From: Gemmatimonadota bacterium
GTDB lineage: Bacteria > Gemmatimonadota > Gemmatimonadetes > Gemmatimonadales > GWC2-71-9
Direction: 5' to 3'
DNA: 64,000 nt
Assembly: GCA_040388535.1 (NCBI GenBank)
Contig: JAZKBR010000004.1
Location: forward strand, 62,001-126,000
Notes under the pieces: model-generated
What the model was told of the DNA's origin: nothing
Databases searched by the model: none
The model's input: only the letters and a program-made list of their open reading frames with translations
Made by a program: the position numbers and the translations under genes
Shown here: positions 28,347-37,704 of the stretch, piece after piece
How the letters are laid out: each line of letters starts with the position of its first letter
How positions within the stretch are numbered: the stretch's first letter is position 1

Positions 28347-29356
28347 AGTTGCGAGCCGATGTGCCGGATCATGTCGACGCAGCGGGCCGAGTACCCCATC
28401 TCGTTGTCATACCAGGACGAGACGTGCACCAGCGTGCCATCAATGACGCCGGTCGACAGCGAATCCACCGTGCTCGATGCCTGGTTGCCGATGTAATCCA
28501 CCGACACGAGCGGCTCGTCGTTCACGAAGAGCACGCCCTTGAGTGCACCGGCGGCGGCCGCGCGGAATGCCGCGTTGACCGCCTCAACGGTGGTGCTCTT
28601 CTCGACCGTGCAGGTGAGGTCGACCAGCGAGACGTCGGCCGTCGGTACCCGGAGCGAGATGCCGTCCAGCTTTCCCTTCACTTCGGGAATGACCAGCGAA
28701 GTCGCCTTCGCCGCACCCGTCGAGGTCGGGATGATCGACATCGCGGCCGCGCGAGCACGCCGCAAGTCCTTGTGCGGCAGGTCGAGGATGTTCTGGTCGT
28801 TGGTGTAGCTATGCACCGTGGTCATGAAACCGCGGACGAAGCCGAACTCTTCACGGATCACCTTCACGACCGGCACCAGGCAGTTGGTGGTGCACGAGGC
28901 GTTGGAGATGACGTGGTGCTTCGCCGGATCGTACTCGAGATGATTGACGCCGAACACGAAGGTCTTGTCCTCGCCCTTGGCTGGCGCAGAGATGATGACC
29001 TTCTTCGCACCGGCCGCGAGATGCAGCGCCGCCTTGTCGCGATCGGTGAAGTGGCCAGTGGATTCGAGCACGATGTCGACGCCGAGTTCACCCCAGGGCA
29101 GCTTGGCCGGGTCGCGCTCGGAGAGCACGCGCATCAGGTCGCCACCGACATCGAGGCCACCCTCGGTCGCGCGCACGTCCTTCGGAAAACGCCCGTGCAC
29201 CGAGTCGTACTTCAGGAGGTGGGCCAGGGTCTTGGTGTCAGTCAGATCATTGACGGCCACGAAGTCGATGTCGGTTCGGCCAGCAGCGATTGCGGCGCGC
29301 ACAACGTTGCGGCCGATGCGGCCGAAGCCGTTGATCCCCACGCGAATCTTGCTCAT
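28343..29356 (-). CDS. gapA: Glyceraldehyde-3-phosphate dehydrogenase, type I
   Basis: A 337-residue NAD-dependent enzyme. It has the nucleotide site [20 protein letters not shown] at 3-22, catalytic Cys in [14 protein letters not shown], His in [11 protein letters not shown] and the [12 protein letters not shown]-terminal block. The residue after the second Rossmann strand is Asp (VNDLTD), fitting NAD use. It overlaps comF and pgk by 4 bases. Confidence 0.96.
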   Translation of the reverse strand: MSKIRVGINGFGRIGRNVVRAAIAAGRTDIDFVAVNDLTDTKTLAHLLKYDSVHGRFPKDVRATEGGLDVGGDLMRVLSERDPAKLPWGELGVDIVLESTGHFTDRDKAALHLAAGAKKVIISAPAKGEDKTFVFGVNHLEYDPAKHHVISNASCTTNCLVPVVKVIREEFGFVRGFMTTVHSYTNDQNILDLPHKDLRRARAAAMSIIPTSTGAAKATSLVIPEVKGKLDGISLRVPTADVSLVDLTCTVEKSTTVEAVNAAFRAAAAGALKGVLFVNDEPLVSVDYIGNQASSTVDSLSTGVIDGTLVHVSSWYDNEMGYSARCVDMIRHIGSQL

Positions 29357-30117
29357 TCGTGCTCCTCATCCCCGGTCGGGAGAGTGAAAGGTGCCAGTCG
29401 AGATGCTGCGTCAGTCAGTGCCGGTTCGGCGCGGGCGAAGGTCACCGCCCCCACCTGGGTCGCGCCAGCGTCGAGCAGGGCCAGCGACGCCGAAGTTAAT
29501 GTGGCTCCGGTCGTGAATACATCATCCACCAGCCAGGCGGGGCGGTCGCTCGGCACGGCAACAAAGGCCTCTGCAAGATTGGCGAGGCGCGCCTCCGGCG
29601 TCAGCCGGGTCTGCGTGGGGGTTTCTCTACTCCTGAAGAGCCGGTCGACGCGAACCGGCAGGCCGGTCAGGGATGAAAGCGCGGTTGCCAGCGCTTCGGC
29701 CTGGTTGTAGCCGCGCCCCTGCCTGCGCCGGGCCGCCAGGGGCACCGGCACCAGGTCGGCATCGCCGACGTCAGCCAGCAGTGGCACCATCCGCCTCGCA
29801 AATGGCTCGGCGAGCCGCCACCAGCCATCGTACTTGAACTTGTGGACCAGCTCCCGGGCGGAGGCATCGAGCCGGACCGCACTCCTGACCGGCCCGAATC
29901 CCGCCGGCCAGGCGAGGCAGAGTCGGCAGCCCAGCCCGTAGTGGAGTGGCTCGCCACAGATCTCGCATCGTGGGTCGGGAATTCCGCGCCACCTTGTCTG
30001 GCAGACGCCACAGACGAGCGCATCGTCGTGTGCCGCGAGTGGCTGCTGGCAGGCAAGGCACTCGGCGGGAAAGACCCAGCGCTCGGCGGCCCGGGCCGCG
30101 TCAGTCCAGTCGACCAT
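29353..30117 (-). CDS. ComF-family phosphoribosyltransferase-like protein
   Basis: A 254-residue protein. The N-terminus has four Cys pairs (CLAC, CGVC, CEIC, CRLC) consistent with zinc ribbons. The C-terminal PRTase-like fold has [15 protein letters not shown] and the PRPP-binding [11 protein letters not shown]. ComF homologues take part in DNA uptake or its downstream processing. Here it overlaps aroE by 17 bases and gapA by 4. Confidence 0.9.
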   Translation of the reverse strand: MVDWTDAARAAERWVFPAECLACQQPLAAHDDALVCGVCQTRWRGIPDPRCEICGEPLHYGLGCRLCLAWPAGFGPVRSAVRLDASARELVHKFKYDGWWRLAEPFARRMVPLLADVGDADLVPVPLAARRRQGRGYNQAEALATALSSLTGLPVRVDRLFRSRETPTQTRLTPEARLANLAEAFVAVPSDRPAWLVDDVFTTGATLTSASLALLDAGATQVGAVTFARAEPALTDAASRLAPFTLPTGDEEHE

Positions 30118-30913
30118 CGAGGGCGGCCCGCATCATCTCGACCGGTGGCTCGACTCCGGGGAACCAGAGCCCCCATGACGCGGCGCCCTGCGCGAGGAGC
30201 ACCTCGCGGCCGTCGGTGGCACGGAGCCCTGCGGTACGGCACGCCGCAGCCCAGGCACTCTCGCCGACCGCCCGGTAGGTCAGGTCGACGACACCACGCA
30301 GACTCGACAACGCTCGCGGCCCCAGCGGCCACGGATCGGAGGTGCCCAGCCCCAATGGAGTCGCGTTGATTGCGATGGCACATTCCGCTTCGGGAACCGA
30401 TGCAACACCGAGCGATGCGGCCCATGCGGCAAACTCTGCAGCTCGCGCCGGCTCGCGCGAACGAACCGCGAGGGCGACGCCACGCTCAGCCGCCGCGCCC
30501 GCCACCGCACGGGCGCTCCCACCCGTTCCGATGACCAGCCATGCCGAGGCCGGAATTTCGAGGGTGTCAACCGCGGCGAGAATACCATCGACATCGGTGT
30601 TCCCGAGCACCATCCGGTGCTCCTCGTCGCCGCCAAACACATTAGCTGCGCCAAGTGCAGCAACGCGCTGAGAGACGACCTCTCCGAGCCCGGCGGCTTC
30701 CGCCTTGTAGGGGATGGTGATGTTTCCGCCGCCACCATTGGCGACCAGTGTCTGCATGACCGCAGCAAGCTCGGTGGAGCGGACACGGAGCGCGACGTAG
30801 CTGGCATCGATTCCGGCAGCGAGGAACGCCGCGTTCTGGAATCGGGGCGACAAGGAGTGTCCCACCGGATCGCCGAGCACGGCGAAGAGACGCGTCTGCG
30901 CGCTTCCCCTCAT
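30101..30913 (-). CDS. aroE: Shikimate dehydrogenase
   Basis: A 270-residue NADP-dependent enzyme of aromatic amino-acid synthesis. HSLSPRFQNAAF (18-29) binds shikimate, NITIPYKAEA carries the catalytic Lys, LGNTDVDGILAAV has the catalytic Asp, and VIGTGGSARAVAGAA is the NADP loop. The end DGREVLLAQGAASW is typical. It overlaps the phosphatase gene by 4 bases. Confidence 0.93.
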   Translation of the reverse strand: MRGSAQTRLFAVLGDPVGHSLSPRFQNAAFLAAGIDASYVALRVRSTELAAVMQTLVANGGGGNITIPYKAEAAGLGEVVSQRVAALGAANVFGGDEEHRMVLGNTDVDGILAAVDTLEIPASAWLVIGTGGSARAVAGAAAERGVALAVRSREPARAAEFAAWAASLGVASVPEAECAIAINATPLGLGTSDPWPLGPRALSSLRGVVDLTYRAVGESAWAAACRTAGLRATDGREVLLAQGAASWGLWFPGVEPPVEMMRAALDGRLD

Positions 30914-31383
30914 CCGGTGCGCTCACGCAGCAGGCGGGCGACAACCTCGGCCATCAGCTGGTCGAGTTGCTCCGCCGTTTCGCGGTAGACCTCGACTGAG
31001 CGGCCGAAGGGATCTTCCACATCGAATCCCGTTTCGCCGGCGTAGTCGGTCAGCAAGTGGGTACGGTCACTGCCGCCGAGCTCGCCAGCATGCCGGAGGT
31101 GCGAGCCTCCCATCGTGAGAATCAGGTCCGCTTCCACGACCATTTCGCGTGTCAGCATTCGCGAGCGATGCGCCGAGAGATCAAGTCCACGCTCGAGCGC
31201 AACGAGGTAACTCCCCTCCGAGGCCGGCTCGCCGTTGCGCGCGCCGGTGCCCGCCGAAGTGACGACGACGTCGCTCAACGCGGGTGTCTCTGCGAGCCGG
31301 GCCGCGAGAATGGCAGCGGCCAGCGGCGAGCGGCACGTGTTACCAGTGCAGACCAGGAGCACGGAGCGGACTGCGGATGTCAC
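30910..31383 (-). CDS. Low-molecular-weight phosphatase, probable protein-arginine phosphatase (YwlE-like)
   Basis: A 157-residue cytosolic phosphatase. The P-loop VCTGNTCRSPLAAA (about 10-23) holds the nucleophilic Cys and Arg, and the general acid is in DVEDPFGRSVEVYRET. The Thr after GN is the residue known to give YwlE arginine rather than tyrosine specificity, so arginine phosphatase is favoured. The arginine kinase partner McsB is not in this window. Confidence 0.85.
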   Translation of the reverse strand: MTSAVRSVLLVCTGNTCRSPLAAAILAARLAETPALSDVVVTSAGTGARNGEPASEGSYLVALERGLDLSAHRSRMLTREMVVEADLILTMGGSHLRHAGELGGSDRTHLLTDYAGETGFDVEDPFGRSVEVYRETAEQLDQLMAEVVARLLRERTG

Positions 31384-32030
31384 GGTGCCATCGATCCGGC
31401 CCGGCGCCGTAGTTCGTCGCGCGGGATCGCCCCTTCGCGCACCAGGCGCGGCACTGAGCTGGTACAGTCGACCAGCGTCGAGGGCGGGACGTTCCCGAGC
31501 ACGCCACCGTCAAGCACCATGAGTGTCCCGTCGGCCACCGCCTCGGGGAAGAGCTCGACAATCCGTTCCGGACCGGGCGCAGGTGGCCCGCCAGGGAGGT
31601 TTGCCGAAGTCGACGTCAGCGGCCGATTCATCGCTGCCACCAGGCGTGCGATGGCGCGGTGCGATGTCCAGCGCACCGCGATGCCGCCTTCCGCGCCGCG
31701 GAGTCGATCGGGGAGCCGTCCTTCGCCGCCCGGCAGCACCAGCGTCAACGGCCCCGGCCAGAACTCGGCCGCGAGCACGCGCGCCGCCTGATTGAGAGCG
31801 AGACCGATCTGCTCCACCATCGCTGTGCTGCTGACCAGCAGCAGGAACGGCTTCCGCGGCGGGCGCCCTTTCAGCGCGGCGAGCCGGTCGAGGCCGGCGT
31901 CGGTGGCCAAGCTCCCAACGCCGTACACGGTTTCAGTGGGATAGGCGAGAACACCACCATGCGCGAGGTGGCGCTCAACTTGTGGAATGGCGCTACCGAC
32001 CTCGAGGTCGGACTGAAACGGCAGAATCAC
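31380..32030 (-). CDS. tsaC: L-threonylcarbamoyladenylate synthase (TsaC/Sua5 family)
   Basis: A 216-residue enzyme that makes threonylcarbamoyl-AMP for the t6A modification of ANN-decoding tRNAs. VLAYPTETVYGVGSLATD, LKGRPPRKPFLLLV, WPGPLTLVLP and the STSANLPGGPPAPG block are present. GTG at 32030 overlaps the ispD stop (GTGA); an ATG 6 codons upstream is a possible alternative. The C-terminal Sua5 domain is absent, so this is the short TsaC form. Confidence 0.93.
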   Translation of the reverse strand: MILPFQSDLEVGSAIPQVERHLAHGGVLAYPTETVYGVGSLATDAGLDRLAALKGRPPRKPFLLLVSSTAMVEQIGLALNQAARVLAAEFWPGPLTLVLPGGEGRLPDRLRGAEGGIAVRWTSHRAIARLVAAMNRPLTSTSANLPGGPPAPGPERIVELFPEAVADGTLMVLDGGVLGNVPPSTLVDCTSSVPRLVREGAIPRDELRRRAGSMAP

Positions 32031-32737
32031 GGGTGCTCCGCATACCACGCGGCAAGCGCAGCATCATCGGCGGTCGTGATCTTGAGATTGCGCGAGCTTC
32101 CTGGCAGGAGTTCGACCACCTCGCCGAGCCGTTCCACCAGACAGGCGTCATCGGTGCCGGTAATCCCCTCGCGCTGCGCGGCCTCGTGCGCGCGGACCAG
32201 CGTCCCCCGAGGGAAACATTGCGGTGTCTGCACGCGCCACAGTCCCTCCCGCGGAACCGTGCCGAGCACCCGGCCATACTTGTCGGCGCGCTTGATGGTG
32301 TCGCCGACGGGCAGCGCCGGCACGGCACTGTGGCCTGCCCGCGCTGCGCAGATCCCGGCGTCGATAGTGTCGCGGGGCGGAAAGGGACGAGCGCCGTCGT
32401 GCACGAGGACCACCAGGCACTCGGGCCGCAACGCCGTCAGCCCCGCCATCACCGAGTCACCACGTTCCGCGCCACCCGCGACTGCTACGAGTGTGGTGCC
32501 GAGGAGTGGTTCGAGCCAGGATGGAGGAGCGGCGGCATCGTCGGGTGGCAACACGACCACGACCTGCGCGACATCGGGATGCGAGGTGAACGGTCGGAGC
32601 GCGTGCAGGAGCACCGGCACACCGTGGAGCGGGAAGTACTGCTTGGGCAGCTCAGCGCCGAAGCGAGCACCACGTCCGGCCGCCACGACGATGACGCCGA
32701 CATCACGCGGCAAGGGCACGCACCAGCTGATCAACAT
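32027..32737 (-). CDS. ispD: 2-C-methyl-D-erythritol 4-phosphate cytidylyltransferase
   Basis: About 236 residues. This is the MEP-pathway isoprenoid enzyme that couples MEP to CTP. The signatures are VIVVAAGRGARFGAELPKQY, VLVHDGARPF, PVGDTIKR and VQTPQCFPRG. The start is uncertain: ATG 32737, GTG 32719 or TTG 32713 all lie inside the end of radA. Everything further upstream is radA in another frame. Confidence 0.9.
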   Translation of the reverse strand: MLISWCVPLPRDVGVIVVAAGRGARFGAELPKQYFPLHGVPVLLHALRPFTSHPDVAQVVVVLPPDDAAAPPSWLEPLLGTTLVAVAGGAERGDSVMAGLTALRPECLVVLVHDGARPFPPRDTIDAGICAARAGHSAVPALPVGDTIKRADKYGRVLGTVPREGLWRVQTPQCFPRGTLVRAHEAAQREGITGTDDACLVERLGEVVELLPGSSRNLKITTADDAALAAWYAEHP

Positions 32738-34055
32738 GGGCGAGGCCACGATGCCGGATACCGGCCACCTTCGCGGTGGAGCGGTCGGATCCCCACGCTT
32801 CGTTGAAGCCGAGTCGCGCCGCTTCGGCGAGTCGGCGATCGAGCCCCCCGATCGGACGGATTTCTCCGCCGAGCCCGACTTCGCCGAGATAGAGCGCGTT
32901 GGCGGGCGTGGGTCGGTCATGCATCGAGGAGAGCAGTGCGGCCGCGACGGCGAGATCTGCCCCCGGCTCGCTGAGCCGAACACCCGCCGTCACCTGGACG
33001 AATACATCGAGGGCGGCGAACGATGCGCCGGCGCGTCGCTCGAGGACGGCGAGAATGACCGCCAGGCGCTTCTGGTCGAGGCCAGTTGCCACCCGCTGCG
33101 GCGTACCGTATCCGGAAGGCGCTGCGAGGGCCTGCACTTCGACGAGCACCGGACGCGTCCCTTCCATCAACGCGGTCACGGCGCTTCCGGATGTGCCACT
33201 CGCTCGCGCGGCGAGGAATACAGCTGAGGGGTTCGCGACCGCCACCAGCCCGCGGGCAGTCATTTCGAAGACGCCCAATTCGTCGACTGCTCCGAACCGG
33301 TTCTTGGTCGCGCGCAGGAGACGGTAGTCGAGCGATGCCTCACCCTCGAAGTACAGCACGGTGTCGACGATGTGCTCAAGGGTCTTGGGACCTGCGATGC
33401 TTCCCCCCTTGGTAACATGGCCCACCACCACCACCGCGGTGCCGCTCTCCTTGGCGAAGCGCATCAGCAAGCCGGCGCATTCGCGCACCTGGCCCACGTT
33501 ACCTGGTGCACTTTCGAGTGCGTCGGTGAAGACCGTCTGAATCGAATCGAGCACGAGCACCGATGCGTTGACCATCCGCGCCGCCTGCAGTACTGACTCG
33601 AGGCGTGTTTCGCCAACGACCTGCACGCCCCCCGCGGCGTCCCCAAGGCGATCGGCGCGGAGCCGGAGCTGTTCGGCTGACTCCTCGCCGCTGGCGTAGA
33701 GCACGGTGTGACCCGCCTGCTCGAGCAGTCCGGCCGCTTGCAGCAGGAGTGTGGACTTGCCGATGCCGGGTTCGCCGCCGATCAGTGTCATCGACCCCGG
33801 CACCAGTCCGCCGCCGAGGACGTAATCGAGCTCCGGGAGACCAGTGCTCCAGCGTTCGAGGCGGACGCCGGTGACATCCCGCAAGCGGATGACCGGAGCC
33901 CCGATCGCCACGCTCCCCGCCCCGCGTGATGGCGCGGCGGCCAGCGGCTCTTCCCCGACCGAGTTCCAGGCGCCGCACGCTTCGCAGCGCCCGACCCACT
34001 TGGGATGGTCGTGCCCACACTCGACACAACGCCAGATCGACTTCGGCTTCGCCAC
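32703..34055 (-). CDS. radA: DNA repair protein RadA
   Basis: A 450-residue RecA-like ATPase and branch-migration helicase. The N-terminal zinc finger is CVECGHDHPKWVGRCEACG. Walker A is GGEPGIGKSTLLL near 95, then the RadA-specific KNRFG (RATKNRFGAVDELGVFEM), and a C-terminal Lon-protease-like domain (APSGYGTPQRVATGLD onward). It lies one base after dnaB. Confidence 0.96.
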   Translation of the reverse strand: MAKPKSIWRCVECGHDHPKWVGRCEACGAWNSVGEEPLAAAPSRGAGSVAIGAPVIRLRDVTGVRLERWSTGLPELDYVLGGGLVPGSMTLIGGEPGIGKSTLLLQAAGLLEQAGHTVLYASGEESAEQLRLRADRLGDAAGGVQVVGETRLESVLQAARMVNASVLVLDSIQTVFTDALESAPGNVGQVRECAGLLMRFAKESGTAVVVVGHVTKGGSIAGPKTLEHIVDTVLYFEGEASLDYRLLRATKNRFGAVDELGVFEMTARGLVAVANPSAVFLAARASGTSGSAVTALMEGTRPVLVEVQALAAPSGYGTPQRVATGLDQKRLAVILAVLERRAGASFAALDVFVQVTAGVRLSEPGADLAVAAALLSSMHDRPTPANALYLGEVGLGGEIRPIGGLDRRLAEAARLGFNEAWGSDRSTAKVAGIRHRGLAHVDQLVRALAA

Positions 34056-34056
34056 C

Positions 34057-35418
34057 CTATGCCTCGCGCTCGCTCAGATTGTCGAAGCGCGTGAAGTGCT
34101 TGTGGAAATAGAGATCGAAGTCACCGGTCGGGCCGTTGCGGTGCTTTGCCACGATGACCGTCGCCTTGCCATCGAGCGACTCACCCTTCTCCTCCGCCTT
34201 GTCGCGCATGTCCTTGTACATCTCGGGACGGTGGATGAAGATCACGACGTCGGCGTCCTGCTCGATGGCACCTGAGTCGCGCAGGTCGGAGAGGAGCGGC
34301 AGGCGATCGCCGCCGCGCGTTTCCGACGCACGCGACAGCTGCGAGAGCGCGACGACCGGCACTTCGAGTTCGCGCGCGAGTTGCTTGAGCGAGCGCGAAA
34401 TGTCGGAGATCTCCTGCACCCGGTTCTCGGAATACTCGGGCGAGCGCATCAGCTGGAGATAGTCGACGACGACCATCCGGAGGTCGTTGTCGGCCTTGAG
34501 GCGGCGGGCCTTGGAGCGCATCTCGAGCAGCGTGAGCGCGGGGGTGTCGTCGATCCAGACCGGACAGGTTTGCAGGTGCCCTGCGGCGCGGGCGAGTCGG
34601 GTGAAGTCGGCATCCTTGAGGGTGCCTCGCCGCACGCCCTGCGAATCGACGCGCGCCTCGGCGCAGAGCATACGCTGCACCAGCGAGTCCTTGGACATTT
34701 CCAGCGAGAAGATGGCGACGCCGAATCCCTCGGTGGCCGCATGGGTCGCCAGGTTCAGACAGAACGCCGTCTTGCCCATCGACGGACGCGCCGCAACAAT
34801 GATGAGTTCCGAGTTCTGGAAGCCGGTGGTCATCTCATCAAGATGCGCGAACCCACTCGGAACTCCGGTGATCGAAGTACCGCTGCGCTGGAGCGTTTCG
34901 ATGCGCTCCATTGCCGGCCAGAGCATCTCCTTGATACGGGTGAACCCGGCATCCCGGCGCTGCTGTGCGATCGTGAAGATCTTGCCTTCGGCGGCATCGA
35001 GCAGCTCGCTTGCCGTGTTCTTGCCGTCATAGGTTTCGGTGATGATCTGCGTGGCGGCCTCGATCAGCCGACGCTGGATCGACTTCTCCTTCATGATCTT
35101 GGCGTGAAACTCGATGTTCGCCGCGGTCGGCACCGAGTTCACCAGTTCGTCGAGATAGCCGTCGCCACCGGCCATCTCGAGATCCCCGCGGCGGGTCAGC
35201 TCATCGCGCAGGGTGACGTAGTCGACCACCATCCGGCTCTCGACCAGGCCACGAAGCGCCCGGAAGAGCCGGCGATGGCCTTCCTTGTAGAACATCGTGT
35301 CGTCGATCAATTCGGCGCCGCGCAGTGCGGCGTCTCCGTCGATGATCATCGCGCCGAGCACGGCTTGCTCGGCCTCCTGACTCCAGGGGACGGCGCGACC
35401 CTGGAACGGATCAGTCAT
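34057..35418 (-). CDS. dnaB: Replicative DNA helicase
   Basis: A 453-residue hexameric fork helicase. An N-terminal DnaG-interaction domain (PWSQEAEQAVLGAMIIDGDA) precedes the RecA-like motor with LIIVAARPSMGKTAFCLNLA (Walker A), VVVDYLQLM (Walker B) and VVALSQLSRASETRGGDRLP. ATG at 35418 (MTDPFQGR) was preferred over the 12-codon longer frame; both lie in the end of the UDG gene. Confidence 0.96.
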   Translation of the reverse strand: MTDPFQGRAVPWSQEAEQAVLGAMIIDGDAALRGAELIDDTMFYKEGHRRLFRALRGLVESRMVVDYVTLRDELTRRGDLEMAGGDGYLDELVNSVPTAANIEFHAKIMKEKSIQRRLIEAATQIITETYDGKNTASELLDAAEGKIFTIAQQRRDAGFTRIKEMLWPAMERIETLQRSGTSITGVPSGFAHLDEMTTGFQNSELIIVAARPSMGKTAFCLNLATHAATEGFGVAIFSLEMSKDSLVQRMLCAEARVDSQGVRRGTLKDADFTRLARAAGHLQTCPVWIDDTPALTLLEMRSKARRLKADNDLRMVVVDYLQLMRSPEYSENRVQEISDISRSLKQLARELEVPVVALSQLSRASETRGGDRLPLLSDLRDSGAIEQDADVVIFIHRPEMYKDMRDKAEEKGESLDGKATVIVAKHRNGPTGDFDLYFHKHFTRFDNLSEREA

Positions 35419-36274
35419 CGATGTCGAGGAGCTGTCGCGCAATACGGACGTCATCCCAGGCCGGCCTCTTCCAGTTCGGATTCCGCAGCAGGGCCGCGGG
35501 GTGGTACGTGACGATCAGGGGAATGCCGTTCCACTCGTGCACCTTGAGCCGGATCTCGCCGAGCGGCTTCTTGACCCCGAGCATCGCTTCCGCCGCCGTA
35601 CTGCCCAGCGCGAGGAGCACCTTCGGCTTCACCAGCGCGATCTGCCGATGCAGGTACGGAAGACATGCCGCGCGTTCGTCGGGCAACGGTGCCCGGTTGC
35701 GGGGCGGCCGGCACTTCACGACGTTGGCGATGAACACCGTAGCACGAGGTGCCTCGATGCTCTCGAGAATCTTGTCGAGGAGCTCGCCCGCGCGACCCAC
35801 GAAGGGGCGACCGGTCAGGTCTTCCGTTTCGCCGGGCCCCTCACCGATCAGCATCAGGCGCGCTTGAGCGTTGCCCTCCCCTGGCACCGTCTTCGTCCGG
35901 CCGGTGCAGAGCGGACACTGGGTGCACGTGCTTACCACATCGGCGACTTCGGCCAGCGTGCTCCAGCGATCCGGTGCCGTCACGTTGACGACGAGGCCTG
36001 GTCCTGGAATCGGTGGCGCACCCTTCCGCCAGCCGACAGCGTTCTCTTCACTGATCACCGGGACCACCCGAGGACGACTTGGCGCGGCAGCAATGGCCGC
36101 GGGAGCAGGAGCAGCGGATGCAGGAGTCGCCGGTGCAACAGGCGTGGCAGCACTCGCGCGAGTTCGCGGCGCGACGGCAACCGTGGCCGGAAGCGCAACG
36201 GGAACGTCGAAGAGTACTTCGTCACCACCCAGGTCGCGCTGCGCGGCGAGGTAGCGGCGCAGCGGGTCAGGCAC
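35411..36274 (-). CDS. Type-4 (4Fe-4S) uracil-DNA glycosylase with Ala/Pro-rich N-terminal segment
   Basis: A 287-residue base-excision repair enzyme. The catalytic domain starts near 105 with CTQCPLCTGRTKTVPGEG, then GEGPGETEDLTGRPFVGRAG, VVKCRPPRNRAPLPDE and TYHPAALLRNP. Cluster cysteines are the CTQC-type pair plus those in KCRPP and AACLPY. The first 28 residues (PLRRYLAAQRDLGG) resemble the N-terminal helix found in related phage-polymerase-like UDGs and are joined by a 50-residue Ala/Pro linker. It begins with GTG overlapping coaBC. Confidence 0.9.
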   Translation of the reverse strand: MPDPLRRYLAAQRDLGGDEVLFDVPVALPATVAVAPRTRASAATPVAPATPASAAPAPAAIAAAPSRPRVVPVISEENAVGWRKGAPPIPGPGLVVNVTAPDRWSTLAEVADVVSTCTQCPLCTGRTKTVPGEGNAQARLMLIGEGPGETEDLTGRPFVGRAGELLDKILESIEAPRATVFIANVVKCRPPRNRAPLPDERAACLPYLHRQIALVKPKVLLALGSTAAEAMLGVKKPLGEIRLKVHEWNGIPLIVTYHPAALLRNPNWKRPAWDDVRIARQLLDIDD

Positions 36275-37460
36275 GATAGCCCTCGATCGCGTCCAGGATG
36301 GCGTCGGCCACTGCCGACTTGCTGCTCAATGGGACCCGTCGCTCGCCACCCAGGCAATCGAGAATCGTGACCGCATTGGTGTCGACGTCGAAGCCGGCGC
36401 CCGGTTCGAGCGCGTCGTTCACCACGATCATGTCGAGTTGCTTCCGCTGCAACTTGGCGCGACCCTTTTCTATGGCCGCTCCGGTTTCCAGCGCGAAGCC
36501 AACCACCGTGAGGCCGGCGTGACGCTCCGACATCGTGCCGAGGAGGATGTCGTCCGTCGCCTCGAGCGCGAGGGTGAACCCACCACTGGAGCGCGGCAAT
36601 TTGGTGTCGCGGGCGCTGACAGGGCGATAGTCGGCGGGGGCAGCGGCCATGATCAGGACGTCGCTGCTCCGAAGCTGCGCCTTCACTGCCGCTGCCATCT
36701 CAGCGGTCGTATCCACGTGCTGGCGAGCGACACCCACCGGGGTGGTCTCGTTGGATGGCCCGGAGATCAGCATCACATTGGCACCCCGCCGCCACGCTGC
36801 TTCGGCGAGGCGAAATCCCATCTTGCCGCTCGATCGGTTGGTGAGCACCCGCACCGGATCGAGCGATTCGCGGGTGGGCCCGGCAGTGATGAGCACCCGG
36901 CGACCGGCAAGCGGTCCGTCGCCATAGAGCGTCCGCTCGGCGTGCGCCACGATCTCGGCGGGCTCGACCATCCGCCCCGGTCGATCGGAAGGGCCTTCGG
37001 CGAGAGCACCAATCGCTGGTCCGACGATCCGCCAGCCGCGGGCGACGAGCGCGGCGACATTCGCGGCAGTCGGCTCGGCCGCGAACATCTCGTCATTCAT
37101 GGCCGGGGCGATCAGGACGGGTCGCGTGGTGGCGAGCAACAGCGCGGTGAGCAGATCATCCGCCATTCCAGCTGCCGCGCGCGCAATCAGGTGGGCAGTC
37201 GCGGGCGCGACGATGATCAGGTCGGCGTGCTGACCCAGGGTCACATGATCGAGCGCCCCGTCACGCTCCCACAACGAGGAGCGCACGGGGCGCCGGGTGA
37301 CTGCTTCGAACGTGGCGCGACCGATGAACTCGGTCGCGCCGCGCGAGAGGATAACGTCCACGAGCGCACCGCGCGCCGACAGCTCGCGGGCTACCAGCAC
37401 GCTCTTGTAGGCCGCGATCCCCCCGGTCACTCCGAGGACGACATGGCGGCCCCGCCACAT
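36267..37460 (-). CDS. coaBC: Bifunctional phosphopantothenoylcysteine decarboxylase/phosphopantothenate-cysteine ligase
   Basis: A 397-residue coenzyme A biosynthesis enzyme. The N-terminal flavoprotein (CoaC) has VVLGVTGGIAAYKS, the active-site His in LDHVTLGQHADL and the substrate clamp PAMNDEMF. The C-terminal CoaB part has ITAGPTRESLDPVRVLTNRS, MAAAPADYRP and KLQRKQLDMIVVND. It starts one base after rpoZ, whose product is RNA polymerase omega. Confidence 0.95.
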   Translation of the reverse strand: MWRGRHVVLGVTGGIAAYKSVLVARELSARGALVDVILSRGATEFIGRATFEAVTRRPVRSSLWERDGALDHVTLGQHADLIIVAPATAHLIARAAAGMADDLLTALLLATTRPVLIAPAMNDEMFAAEPTAANVAALVARGWRIVGPAIGALAEGPSDRPGRMVEPAEIVAHAERTLYGDGPLAGRRVLITAGPTRESLDPVRVLTNRSSGKMGFRLAEAAWRRGANVMLISGPSNETTPVGVARQHVDTTAEMAAAVKAQLRSSDVLIMAAAPADYRPVSARDTKLPRSSGGFTLALEATDDILLGTMSERHAGLTVVGFALETGAAIEKGRAKLQRKQLDMIVVNDALEPGAGFDVDTNAVTILDCLGGERRVPLSSKSAVADAILDAIEGYRA

Positions 37461-37461
37461 C

Positions 37462-37689
37462 TCAGGCCTCGGTGCGGCGCCGACGGAGTTCGCGGAACGT
37501 CAACTCACCGGTGGTGAGCTTCTGCAGCGAGAGAGTCGTCAGCTTCTTGACCCCTTCGACGCGTTCCCAGTTGGCGACCGCTTCGCGCGGAAACTCGTTC
37601 AGATAGCGGGCGAACTTCGCCGCGACCAGCACGCCGCGATACTTCGAGCCGGTCTGAAGAGCAACTTCCTGTGGCGTAAAGATTTCCAT
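37462..37689 (-). CDS. rpoZ: DNA-directed RNA polymerase omega subunit
   Basis: 75 residues. The order gmk-rpoZ-coaBC is the classical omega neighbourhood. SKYRGVLVAAKFARYLNEFP corresponds to the omega helix that normally reads NRFELVLVAAKRARQL, with downstream helices that support assembly of beta-prime. Short and divergent, but context makes the call firm. Confidence 0.85.
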   Translation of the reverse strand: MEIFTPQEVALQTGSKYRGVLVAAKFARYLNEFPREAVANWERVEGVKKLTTLSLQKLTTGELTFRELRRRRTEA

Positions 37690-37704
37690 TCCATCCCCCT
37701 GCGA

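Noticed and set aside
34830..35460. Frameshift or intein in dnaB, a common insertion site
   Set aside because: The reading frame runs uninterrupted through the Walker A and later motifs at normal length.
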